Below are positions 1 through 6,733 of a stretch of 11,606 nt of DNA, one piece after another. The DNA is taken from the NCBI GenBank assembly GCA_015660155.1, contig DQLO01000323.1, positions 1-11,606 of the forward strand. The letters run 5' to 3'. The first letter of the stretch is position 1; every line of letters begins with the position of its first letter. Position numbers and translations under genes: made by a program. The notes beneath the pieces were generated by a model. The model saw only the letters and a list, made by a program, of their open reading frames with translations, was not told where the DNA came from and did no database searches. Origin of the DNA: Verrucomicrobiota bacterium. Its GTDB lineage: Bacteria; Verrucomicrobiota; Verrucomicrobiia; Limisphaerales; UBA1100.

Positions 1-1
1 C

Positions 2-865
2 GGAATGGTGGATGGCTTTTCCGGGATTTTTAGTGGTGACGGATCGGTGCACGTGATGGTGTCCGAAGAGTCCGCCACGTACCGTCCGGAGATGGAATGG
101 TTGTGCGAACAGGCGGGCGAGCGTTTTGCTGTGCGCGACACTAGATTTAATGATTTTTCGGAGGGCGATGCAGCGTACCGTTTTTTTGAATTGTTCGACC
201 TGAAAAATGTGCCGACCCACGCGGCGCTATTTGAAAAGGCCGCGGCAAAACAAATCCAACTCACTCCGCCGCCCAAGGCGCACTTGGAAGAAAAAATGCT
301 CTTTGCACTTTTTTGGAATCGCAACTTACGCGAATTTTGGCAACGCGAATTGGGCGGCAAATTCATGCGCCAACTCGAACAGGTTATTCCTCAAACTTGG
401 TTGGTGGATCCCGCGCCGCTACCGCCCCACGCAGCATTGCCGGGGCTGAATATTACGGACTGGCGGCAACTGGCAACGCTGTCCCAAAAAGAGCGGCAGT
501 TGGTTTTGAAGCTTTCCGGATTTAATGAACGCGCGTGGGGCGCGCGCAGTGTGCGACTGGGGCACGATCTTTCACAGTCAGAATGGGCAGCCGCCGTGGA
601 GGAATCCATCGCGGGCTTTGGGACATCGCCGTGGATTTTACAGCGCTTCGAAAAGCCGAGGCGCGTGGAGCACGAGTGGTTTGATTTTAAATCGGGCGAG
701 GCGAGGGCCATGGCCGGCCGCGTGCGGTTGTGCCCGTATTATTTTGTGCACGGCGAGGATGAGGTGAAGCTGGGCGGGGTGTTGGCGACGGTTTGCCCGG
801 CGGATAAAAAAATAATCCACGGCATGCGCGATGCGATTCTTGCGCCGTGCGGCACGGACGATTAG
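2..865 (+). CDS. Uncharacterised ATP-grasp-like protein, C-terminal part (5' end outside window)
   Basis: The reading frame is open to the left edge, so the Met at base 5 is probably internal and the true start lies upstream. About 287 residues are visible and no signal peptide or membrane segment is seen. Numbered from that Met, residues 165-185 (LVLKLSGFNERAWGARSV) followed by an ILQRF stretch near 211-215 look like the nucleotide-binding strand, glycine-containing loop and hinge strand of ATP-grasp ligases, here with Lys169. GRVRLCPYYF at 238-247 and LGGVLATVCP at 256-265 fit the later strands of that fold. The general pattern recalls circularly permuted ATP-grasp proteins such as the glutathionylspermidine synthase group, but I do not recognise a specific family and assign no substrate. 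The stop codon overlaps the stop of the convergent gene at 862 by 4 bases. Coding is well supported; function is not. Confidence 0.7.
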   Translation, partial: GMVDGFSGIFSGDGSVHVMVSEESATYRPEMEWLCEQAGERFAVRDTRFNDFSEGDAAYRFFELFDLKNVPTHAALFEKAAAKQIQLTPPPKAHLEEKMLFALFWNRNLREFWQRELGGKFMRQLEQVIPQTWLVDPAPLPPHAALPGLNITDWRQLATLSQKERQLVLKLSGFNERAWGARSVRLGHDLSQSEWAAAVEESIAGFGTSPWILQRFEKPRRVEHEWFDFKSGEARAMAGRVRLCPYYFVHGEDEVKLGGVLATVCPADKKIIHGMRDAILAPCGTDD

Positions 866-1758
866 CGAAGCTTCACCGGGAAATCCGTGGGCACAGTGTA
901 GTTCAACTGACCATTGATGATTTCACGTTGAGTGGAAATTTGCGAAGGCTCCACGGCGAGTTTTTGCACCGCTTCATTGAAGGCCGGCAATTCGTATTGG
1001 GGGGGAGTGGCGCGGAAACTTGCATCCGGACGCGTGGGCACGGGCTTGAGGCCGCCTGGTTTTCTCGGGGGCGTGCTGGGGCGCGAACCACTCGGACGCG
1101 ACCCGGAACTACTCGGACGGCCGGAACCGGATGATCCGCGTGACGGATAGCGGCTGCCGCGGCTCGAAGTTGGCTTGGAAGCAAATTTGGGTTTTTCGAT
1201 TTTGAGGTCGTATGTGTTTTCGCCCACTTTTACAACCACCGTGCTGGTGGCCACATCGATGCTAATCACTTCCACGCCGTCTTTGGATTCTTCCGGCCCA
1301 AGAAAAACACTCATGGCTTTTCCGCCGCCGGCTTTGCTCATTCGCAACACGGCTTTTGGGGGATTGTAGAAGGTGGAAATGCCCTGAAGCTGCGGTGCCC
1401 CGACTGGGATGAACACCTCAATTTCGGCGGGTTTTTCAATTTTGGGCGGCGGTTTCAGGCGAAACGGATCTTTCCGAACGATCACCCCAAATTCTTTCAG
1501 TGCTTTTATCTTGGCCTCTTGGCGCGCTGCCTCAAGGGCACCATCATCCTTTGGCTTTTCCGGAATAATTTCCAACGGCTTCAATTCCGGCCCCACCACC
1601 TGCGGCAGAATATTTGTGCTGGTGGCGGTTATGTTGGTGCTCGCCGAAGGGGCGTTGGTCGTTGTGTTTTCACGCGTCGGCGGGGCATCCTGTGCCCACG
1701 CCATCCCAACCGCCCACACGGTTGTTGTTAGTATTAATAGAAATCGCCCCCCACTCAT
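862..1758 (-). CDS. Exported protein with Ser/Arg/Gly/Pro-rich linker; possible GspC/PilP-like core
   Basis: This predicted protein has 298 residues if started at the ATG at 1758. That start is preferred because it opens directly on a signal peptide: a short N-terminal region with Arg5, a hydrophobic core at about 6-20, and an AWA|QD cleavage site after Ala22. The longer frame, reaching to 1875, would put about 40 unrelated residues first and overlap ilvC. After a Thr/Asn/Ser-rich spacer (25-50) comes a charged helix (75-92) and RKDPFRLKPPP near 95-105. A beta-rich region at 120-188 (LQGI, AVLRM, GVEVISID, TVVVKV, YDLKIEK) resembles the periplasmic domain of GspC/PilP-type secretion or pilus proteins. 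Residues 195-240 are low-complexity Ser/Arg/Gly/Pro. The C-terminal 50 residues are ordered-looking again. The gene is 94 nt downstream of ilvC on the same strand. The GspC/PilP resemblance is inference from pattern only; no other secretion gene is in view. Confidence 0.72.
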   Translation of the reverse strand: MSGGRFLLILTTTVWAVGMAWAQDAPPTRENTTTNAPSASTNITATSTNILPQVVGPELKPLEIIPEKPKDDGALEAARQEAKIKALKEFGVIVRKDPFRLKPPPKIEKPAEIEVFIPVGAPQLQGISTFYNPPKAVLRMSKAGGGKAMSVFLGPEESKDGVEVISIDVATSTVVVKVGENTYDLKIEKPKFASKPTSSRGSRYPSRGSSGSGRPSSSGSRPSGSRPSTPPRKPGGLKPVPTRPDASFRATPPQYELPAFNEAVQKLAVEPSQISTQREIINGQLNYTVPTDFPVKLR

Positions 1759-1852
1759 GTGAGTCAACTTACCGGACAATGGCCGAAATAGCGAGCGTTT
1801 ATTATTCCCACGCATATGCATCAGAACAGACGCCGCGCGCGGGAAAGCGTTA

Positions 1853-2878
1853 CTAATAAGCCGCTTGAGCGCCACCCACGCGGCGTTTTTTCATCCACGG
1901 CATTAGGCCCCGCAAGCGGGCACCCACTTTCTCGATGTTGTGTTTCTCGCCGTCTTTCATCAACTTGTTGTAACGCTTGTAGCCGCTTTCGTACTCCTTC
2001 ACCCAACCTTTGGCGAACTTGCCGTTTTGGATTTCCTTGAGCGCGATCTTCATTCGGCGCTTCACACTGGCGTCGATAATCTTCGGCCCCACGCTTACGT
2101 CACCCCATTTGGCGGTCTCGGAAATGGAAAACCGCATCCCGCTGATGCCGGCTTCGTTCATCAAATCCACAATGAGTTTCAACTCGTGCAGGCACTCGAA
2201 GTACGCCATCTCCGGTTGGTAATTCGCTTCCACAAGCACCTCGTAGCCGGCTTGGACGAGCGCAGTAACACCACCGCACAACACGGTTTGTTCGCCGAAC
2301 AAATCAGTTTCCGTTTCTTCTTTGAAGGTCGTTTGCAAAACGCCCGCGCGCGTTCCGCCAATGCCCTTGGCCCATGCCAGCGCGATCTTCTTTGCCTTGC
2401 GCGAGGGGTTTTGGAAAATGGCAATCAAGGCCGGCACGCCCTTCCCTTCCAAGAATTGCCGACGCACAATGTGGCCCGGCCCCTTGGGCGCCACCATGAT
2501 GATGTCCACATTCTTCGGCGGCACGATGGTTTCAAAGTGAATGGAAAAACCGTGAGAAAACAACAGCGTCTTCCCCTTGCAAAGATTAGGTTCAATGTCC
2601 TTCTTGTAACACGCCGCCTGTTTGGTATCCGGCAAGGCGACCATAATGATGTCGGCGCGGCGCACGGCTTCGGCGGTGTCGAACACCTTGAATCCTTTTT
2701 GCTTCGCCACGCGGCGCGACTTGCTGCCTTTGTAAAGGCCGATGATGACCTTGCATCCGCTCTCCTTGAGATTGAGCGCGTGCGCGTGGCCTTGGCTGCC
2801 GAATCCGAGCACCGCAAGAGTTTTGCCCTTGAAATTTTTCAGGTTCGCATCTTTGTCTGTGTATACTTTTGCTGGCAT
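1853..2878 (-). CDS. ilvC: Ketol-acid reductoisomerase (class I)
   Basis: IlvC isomerises and reduces acetolactate or acetohydroxybutyrate to the dihydroxy acid, the second common step of valine, leucine and isoleucine synthesis, in the cytoplasm. Length is 341 residues, normal for the short class I enzymes. Visible motifs are the Rossmann loop GFGSQG (25-30), the cofactor-selecting loop around GSKS (51-54), SHGFSIHF (108-115), and APKGPGH with Lys132. The metal ligands are Asp192 and Glu196 in TDLFGEQ and Glu228 and Glu232 in FECLHEL, and Ser253 lies in SISETA. The GSKS-type loop favours NADPH by family rule. I chose the ATG at 2878 because the family begins MxxKVYxDKDA. An in-frame ATG at 2905 overlaps the ilvN stop (TAATG) and would add nine residues, so coupling from that upstream ATG is possible. 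No Shine-Dalgarno sequence precedes either start. The gene is co-transcribed with ilvN. Confidence 0.97.
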   Translation of the reverse strand: MPAKVYTDKDANLKNFKGKTLAVLGFGSQGHAHALNLKESGCKVIIGLYKGSKSRRVAKQKGFKVFDTAEAVRRADIIMVALPDTKQAACYKKDIEPNLCKGKTLLFSHGFSIHFETIVPPKNVDIIMVAPKGPGHIVRRQFLEGKGVPALIAIFQNPSRKAKKIALAWAKGIGGTRAGVLQTTFKEETETDLFGEQTVLCGGVTALVQAGYEVLVEANYQPEMAYFECLHELKLIVDLMNEAGISGMRFSISETAKWGDVSVGPKIIDASVKRRMKIALKEIQNGKFAKGWVKEYESGYKRYNKLMKDGEKHNIEKVGARLRGLMPWMKKRRVGGAQAAY

Positions 2879-2904
2879 TATATTTTTAAAAAACGATGAG
2901 TTCA

Positions 2905-3384
2905 TTAGCGCGATAGCGCCACTTTGCCCGTGCGAGTAAGCTCGAGCACACCAAAGTTTTCCATCAACTCAATAAATTTTGTCACCTTCGTTTCGTTGCC
3001 GGTGACTTCGATGGTCATGCTCTTCGGCTGGACGTCCACGATTTTGGTGCGGAAAATATCAGTAATTTGCATCACCTCCGAACGCCGTTTGCCATCCACT
3101 TTCACCTTCACCAAAACCAATTCGCGATCGATGTACTCGTAATCGCGGAAGTCCGTAACCTCCAAAACATTTACCAACTTGTTGAGCTGACGCACGATTT
3201 GCTCCACCGTGGCATCATCGCCTCGGGTCACGATCGTCATCCGCGACACTTCGGGATCGTGCGTAGGCGCCACGTTGAGCGAATCGATGTTGTAGCCGCG
3301 CCCACTGAACATCCCCGCCACGCGCGTGAGCACGCCGAAGGTGTTTTCCATAAGGACGGAGATGGTATGTCGCTTGGGTTGCAT
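2905..3384 (-). CDS. ilvN: Acetolactate synthase small (regulatory) subunit
   Basis: This is the regulatory subunit of acetohydroxyacid synthase: it activates the catalytic subunit and confers feedback inhibition by valine. Its 159 residues match the family length. The N-terminal ACT domain spans about 5-77, with [19 protein letters not shown] and GYNIDSL. Asn14, Gly17 and Asn32 correspond to the valine-site positions known from E. coli IlvH (Asn11, Gly14, Asn29). SRMTIVT and LVKVKV are further family signatures, and the C-terminal domain (about 80-159) ends with GVLELTRTG. The stop overlaps an ATG used or usable by ilvC (TAATG). The usual partner ilvB is not upstream; the neighbour there is a metallo-hydrolase ending 64 nt before. 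The start at 3384 has no Shine-Dalgarno sequence and sits just after a promoter-like motif. Confidence 0.96.
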   Translation of the reverse strand: MQPKRHTISVLMENTFGVLTRVAGMFSGRGYNIDSLNVAPTHDPEVSRMTIVTRGDDATVEQIVRQLNKLVNVLEVTDFRDYEYIDRELVLVKVKVDGKRRSEVMQITDIFRTKIVDVQPKSMTIEVTGNETKVTKFIELMENFGVLELTRTGKVALSR

Positions 3385-3399
3385 CGATTTCGGGCGCGC

Positions 3400-3428
3400 A
3401 AACTAGCAACGCGCCATTGTGCGGTCAA
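3400..3428 (-). promoter_or_regulatory. Candidate sigma-70-type promoter for ilvN-ilvC
   Basis: Read on the minus strand, TTGACC (3428-3423, 5 of 6 matches to TTGACA) is followed after exactly 17 bases by TAGTTT (3405-3400, 3 of 6 matches to TATAAT). It lies in the 64-nt gap between the upstream hydrolase gene and ilvN. Transcription would begin near 3393, leaving a leader of about 10 nt, which agrees with the lack of a ribosome binding site. The -10 match is weak, so chance is a real possibility. Confidence 0.3.
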
Positions 3429-3448
3429 TTCAATTTACGGAAAACAGG

Positions 3449-4267
3449 CTAAAAGAAGGGGTTGTTCGATTGCTCCTCGGCCACCGTGGTGAGCGGCCCG
3501 TGGCCGGGACAAATTAAGGTATCGCCCGGCAGCGTTAAAATTTCATCACGCACTTTTGCCCGCGCCAATTCCGGCGTGTTAAAATCCTTACCCATCGAGC
3601 CGGCAAAAATCGCATCCCCCACCACCGCCACCGACGGCGCATTGTCCGGCCAGCCTTCGATCACAAACGTCACCCCATCCTCCGCATGCCCCGGCGTGAG
3701 GCGCGCGGTGACCGACAAGCCGCCCACCGCCACCGCCTCGCCCGGCACCACGCGACTGCGCTCCGGCGCGCCGGAATTGTTCGAGTGCAATTCAATCTCC
3801 GGCCACTGCTTGCGCACCTCGCCAATCGCCGCCACATGATCGCCGTGCATGTGCGTGATAAATAAATGCTGCACCTTCAACTCGTTCTCTTCCGCGATGC
3901 GAAACAAATCATCCGCAAACCAACCCGTGTCAAAAATCGCCGCCACGCGCGTGCCCACATCCCACGCCATAAAACTATTTACCTCAAACCCCTCCGCCGT
4001 GGTGACCACGCGCAATTCGCTCCAACGAGAAATGTCAACCCCTTGAGGCTCCCAGCCCTTCGCCACGCGCACGGCCTTGGCGGCATCCAACCCCAACCGC
4101 TCCGCCAACGCCGGCACGTTCACCGTCGCTTGAATTTTCCCTTCCGTTTCCCACTCCTTCAACTGCGCCTCCGTCAACCCCGCCATTGAGGCCGCTTCCG
4201 CGATCGGGGTTTCAGTTTGCAAACGCGCCTTGCGGCACACATCCCCAATGTGATCTTCCAAGCTCAT
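3449..4267 (-). CDS. Metallo-beta-lactamase-fold hydrolase with N-terminal helix-turn-helix-like domain
   Basis: The predicted 272-residue cytoplasmic protein begins at the ATG at 4267 (MSLEDHIGD); a longer frame to 4306 adds an unlikely 13 residues. Residues 1-75 are helical. PIAEAASMAGLTEAQLKEWE (21-40) has the look of an XRE-type helix-turn-helix, followed by another helix pair around 50-70. The rest is a glyoxalase II-like metallo-beta-lactamase domain. Its metal ligands are all visible: THMHGDH (His139, His141, Asp143, His144), His194 in TPGHAEDG, Asp218 in VVGDAIF and His256 in CPGHGP. It should therefore be an active two-metal hydrolase, plausibly of a thioester or other small molecule, but the substrate cannot be read from sequence. 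The HTH may bind DNA or only act as a structural cap. The gene ends 64 nt before ilvN on the same strand and diverges from the TPR gene. GGACGG sits directly before the ATG, rather close for a ribosome binding site. Confidence 0.88.
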   Translation of the reverse strand: MSLEDHIGDVCRKARLQTETPIAEAASMAGLTEAQLKEWETEGKIQATVNVPALAERLGLDAAKAVRVAKGWEPQGVDISRWSELRVVTTAEGFEVNSFMAWDVGTRVAAIFDTGWFADDLFRIAEENELKVQHLFITHMHGDHVAAIGEVRKQWPEIELHSNNSGAPERSRVVPGEAVAVGGLSVTARLTPGHAEDGVTFVIEGWPDNAPSVAVVGDAIFAGSMGKDFNTPELARAKVRDEILTLPGDTLICPGHGPLTTVAEEQSNNPFF

Positions 4268-4296
4268 CCGTCCAGTTTGCCAAAGCACCCACGCCA

Positions 4297-4325
4297 TTGC
4301 CAGCACGCAAGCTGAATGCTATGAA
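4297..4325 (+). promoter_or_regulatory. Candidate sigma-70-type promoter for the TPR gene
   Basis: TTGCCA (4297-4302, 5 of 6 matches to TTGACA) and TATGAA (4320-4325, 4 of 6 matches to TATAAT) are separated by exactly 17 bases. They lie in the 64-nt gap between the divergent hydrolase and TPR genes. The expected start of transcription, about 7 nt after the -10 box, falls at about 4332, which is the GTG start codon itself. The mRNA would then be leaderless. Only motif matching supports this. Confidence 0.35.
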
Positions 4326-4331
4326 AGCGGC

Positions 4332-5333
4332 GTGCCAACGATTCGTGGAATTTTGCCATTGCTATTGATCGCCCTTCTCGGCGGAAACGGATGTGCTTGG
4401 ATCAAAAGCATAAGCTCTTCAACCCCTCCCAAAACACAACCCGTTCCCACCCCGCCAATCGTCGACAAAACGCGCCCCGCCCCGCGCTCCCTGGAATCAG
4501 AATTGCAATCGATTTTCACCGCGGACAACACCGCCATTACCGAGGTGGCCAAATGGATTGAGGAAAACAACACCTTCATCCGCACCGATCCCATCCGGCG
4601 CGACCGCCTTGCCCAGCGCATTCGTATGCGGCTCGACCGCGTGCGAAAACTCTACCTCGCCTTTATAGAAAAATACCCGAACCACGCGCGCGCGCGCGCC
4701 GCGTACGGGAGTTTCCTCGCTCATCTCGATGACCAACAAGGCGCGCTGCGCGAGCTGAAGGTCTCCGCCAAACTCGCCCCGTTCAACGCCGCCGTGCAAA
4801 ACAACATCGCAACCCACCTCGGCACACTCGCCGTGGAATCCGGCCGCCACGCGCGCGTGGGCGAACTGTTGGAGGCATATCAAAAAGCCATCCGACTCGC
4901 ACCGCGCGCGCCGCTGTACCGCCACAACTACGCCATTGCGTTGTCGCTGTTTCAAAAGGAAGCCTCCGCGCACTTGAAACTCACGCCGCGCAAAGTCACC
5001 GAGAAAGCGTTGAAACAAATTACCGAGGCCTTGCGTTTGGATCCGAACAATTTCGAAATTGCCGCCGACCTCGCCGAGACCCATCACCACTTCAAACCCC
5101 TTCCCCGCAAGGAGACACTCGCCGCATGGCAACATGCCGCCACCCTCGCCACCACCGACGACGAGCGCGGCTGGGCGGAATTGCAAATGGCCATCGTGAA
5201 TATCGAGACCAACCATTTTGAGGACGCCAAACAGCATCTCGAAAAAGTGAACGTGGAGATTTACAGAAAACTGAAACAACGATTGCTCAGCGCCATCGAG
5301 CGCACTCCGAAACAGAAACCCGCTAAGCCCTGA
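4332..5333 (+). CDS. TPR-repeat protein, probable lipoprotein
   Basis: This predicted 333-residue protein uses a GTG start at 4332. No in-frame start follows within the export signal, and an ATG at 4321 is in another frame and stops after 15 codons. The N-terminus has Arg5, then a hydrophobic stretch (7-17), then Cys21. GNGC is a poor lipobox because the usual Leu/Ala pattern before Cys is missing, so lipidation is likely but not certain; a simple membrane anchor is the alternative. A Pro-rich linker (31-52) leads to helical repeats: about 117-150 (PNHARARAAYGSFLAH), 151-191 (ending YQKAIRLAP), 222-255 (KQITEALRLDPNNFEIAADLAE) and 258-310. The A, G, Y and P spacing is that of tetratricopeptide repeats, which are protein-interaction scaffolds. 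The partner is unknown. The gene diverges from the hydrolase, and its last 11 bases overlap the 3' end of mpl. Confidence 0.82.
   Translation: MPTIRGILPLLLIALLGGNGCAWIKSISSSTPPKTQPVPTPPIVDKTRPAPRSLESELQSIFTADNTAITEVAKWIEENNTFIRTDPIRRDRLAQRIRMRLDRVRKLYLAFIEKYPNHARARAAYGSFLAHLDDQQGALRELKVSAKLAPFNAAVQNNIATHLGTLAVESGRHARVGELLEAYQKAIRLAPRAPLYRHNYAIALSLFQKEASAHLKLTPRKVTEKALKQITEALRLDPNNFEIAADLAETHHHFKPLPRKETLAAWQHAATLATTDDERGWAELQMAIVNIETNHFEDAKQHLEKVNVEIYRKLKQRLLSAIERTPKQKPAKP
4685..4698. repeat. (CG)7 dinucleotide tract inside the TPR gene
   Basis: Seven uninterrupted CG units lie within the coding sequence and are read as alternating Ala and Arg codons at about residues 119-122 of the TPR protein. 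Alternating CG tracts can adopt Z-DNA and slip during replication. A change of one unit (2 bp) would frameshift the gene. The frame is intact here. Confidence 0.9.
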
Positions 5334-6699
5334 GCGCCGCCAGTAGTTTTTCGTGGATGCCGCCAAAGCTGCCGTTGCTGAGCACGCACACCACATCGCC
5401 TTCCGCAGCTTGGGTGGTCACGTGATTTACGATGGCCTCCACGTCCGGCAAATACGCGGCCTTCGCGCCGTGGCTTTGGATGTCGGTCATTAATCGCTCC
5501 GCGTCCAGCCGCTCGGCCTCGGGGATTTGCTCCAAACGCGCCACTTGCGCGACGACGACTTCATCCGCATCACCAAAGGCAGCAGCCAAGTCGTCCTGAA
5601 AAACACTGCGCCGTGTGCTGTTGCTGCGCGGCTCGAACACCGCCCAAATGCGGCGGCTCGGATAACGTGCTTTCAACGCCTTGAGCGTTTCGCGGATGGC
5701 GGTGGGGTGATGGGCGAAATCGTCAATCACCATCACGCCGCGCGCTTCGCCGCGCACTTCCATCCGTCGCTTGATACCCTCAAACGAAGCGAACGCAGAT
5801 TGGATTTGTGAATCAGTCAATCCGCAATGCCGCGCCACGGCGATTACCCCGAGCGCGTTGCAGACATTCAACTCACCAAAAAGCGGCAGCGCAAATTCTG
5901 CCTCATTGAGCGTGAAGCGCGAACCTTCTTCAGAAAACCGCAAGTCGTCCGCGTCGCTTAATCCGAAGCGCAGAATCGGACAATGATTGATTCCCAACAA
6001 AGGCGCGATGTTCGCGTCGTCGCCATTGGCGATGAGCAGTCCGTTGCGTGGAATTAAATTGATGAAACGGCGAAAACTGGTTTGGATTTGCGCGAGGTTT
6101 TCAAAAATGTCGGCGTGGTCAAACTCAAGATTATTGAGCACCGCCACTTCCGGCAGATAATGAATAAACTTGCTGCGCTTATCAAAAAACGCCGTGTCGT
6201 ATTCGTCGCCCTCGATGATGAACCATTCGCTGTCCGTAAAGCGCGCGCCCTGCGAAAAATTATTTGGAATGCCACCGATGAGATAACTTGGGTTGAGGCC
6301 ATTATGCTCAAAAACCCAGGCGAGCATCGAAGTCGTCGTCGTTTTCCCGTGCGTGCCGGCAATCACAATGGAGCGCTTGCCGCGAATGAAAGTTTCCTTC
6401 AGCAATTCCGGCAGCGAACAATAGCGCAACTTGCGTTCCAGCACCGCTTCGGCTTCCGGATTGCCACGGCTAATGGCATTGCCGATAACGACTAACTCCG
6501 GCGCGTCACTAAGATTCTCCTCGCGATAGCCTTCGCGCACCTCAATGCCGCGCTCGGCCAGAAACGTGGACATCGGCGGATACACATTCGCATCCGAGCC
6601 GGTGACCCGCACGCCGCGCTCCAACAAAGCCGCCGCCACCGAGGCCATCGCGGTGCCGCAGATGCCGATGAAGTGGACGGATTGGATGTTCGAAAGCAT
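5323..6699 (-). CDS. mpl: UDP-N-acetylmuramate:L-Ala-gamma-D-Glu-meso-DAP ligase
   Basis: Mpl joins recycled tripeptide (L-Ala-gamma-D-Glu-meso-DAP) directly to UDP-MurNAc in the cytoplasm, bypassing MurC, MurD and MurE during peptidoglycan recycling. The predicted 458 residues match the family (E. coli about 457). The order is: N-terminal nucleotide-binding HFIGICGTAM (9-18) and TGSDANVYPPMS (33-44); ATP loop AGTHGKTTTT (114-123); EGDEYDTAFFDKRSKF (163-178), which separates Mpl from MurC; NNLEFDHADIF (189-199); DDFAHHPTA (326-334); FEPRSNSTRR (355-364); and C-terminal SNGSFGGIHEKLL. It lies 34 nt after gatB, so it is probably the last gene of the lptB-to-mpl transcription unit. No Shine-Dalgarno sequence is visible before the ATG at 6699. 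The 3' end overlaps the convergent TPR gene by 11 bases. Confidence 0.96.
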   Translation of the reverse strand: MLSNIQSVHFIGICGTAMASVAAALLERGVRVTGSDANVYPPMSTFLAERGIEVREGYREENLSDAPELVVIGNAISRGNPEAEAVLERKLRYCSLPELLKETFIRGKRSIVIAGTHGKTTTTSMLAWVFEHNGLNPSYLIGGIPNNFSQGARFTDSEWFIIEGDEYDTAFFDKRSKFIHYLPEVAVLNNLEFDHADIFENLAQIQTSFRRFINLIPRNGLLIANGDDANIAPLLGINHCPILRFGLSDADDLRFSEEGSRFTLNEAEFALPLFGELNVCNALGVIAVARHCGLTDSQIQSAFASFEGIKRRMEVRGEARGVMVIDDFAHHPTAIRETLKALKARYPSRRIWAVFEPRSNSTRRSVFQDDLAAAFGDADEVVVAQVARLEQIPEAERLDAERLMTDIQSHGAKAAYLPDVEAIVNHVTTQAAEGDVVCVLSNGSFGGIHEKLLAALRA

Positions 6700-6733
6700 T
6701 ACGAATTGACCACGAAGATTCTGTGGTAAAAAA

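Noticed and set aside
1081..1180. Locally repetitive DNA resembling tandem repeats
   Set aside because: The similarity comes from repeated Ser, Arg, Gly and Pro codons in the low-complexity linker of the exported protein. Unit lengths are irregular, so it is not a tandem repeat array or CRISPR.
1833..1842. Perfect 10-bp palindrome CCGCGCGCGG just after ilvC, considered as a terminator or operator
   Set aside because: There is no loop and no following U-tract, and alternating CG runs recur in this GC-rich sequence, so chance is sufficient.
1759..1852. Possible promoter for the exported-protein gene (TTCTGA and TAATAA on the minus strand)
   Set aside because: Each box matches consensus at only 3 of 6 positions, which is not above chance for a 94-base gap. 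Read-through from ilvC is equally likely.
1940..2899. Plus-strand open frame of 319 codons opposite ilvC
   Set aside because: It lies entirely antisense to a gene with all its catalytic motifs, and its translation is rich in His, Arg and Leu without any family signature. Long antisense frames are expected from codon bias in GC-rich genes.
4497..5396. Minus-strand open frame of 299 codons opposite the TPR gene
   Set aside because: It overlaps both the TPR gene and the end of mpl, and its product is Gly/Val-rich without motifs. The plus-strand TPR protein has an export signal and repeats.
6709..6727. Inverted repeat ACCAC-9-GTGGT between gatB and mpl, considered as a terminator
   Set aside because: The stem is only 5 bp with a 9-base loop. 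The T-run on the minus strand comes before the hairpin, not after it, and on the plus strand it is followed by A residues. It fits a terminator in neither direction.
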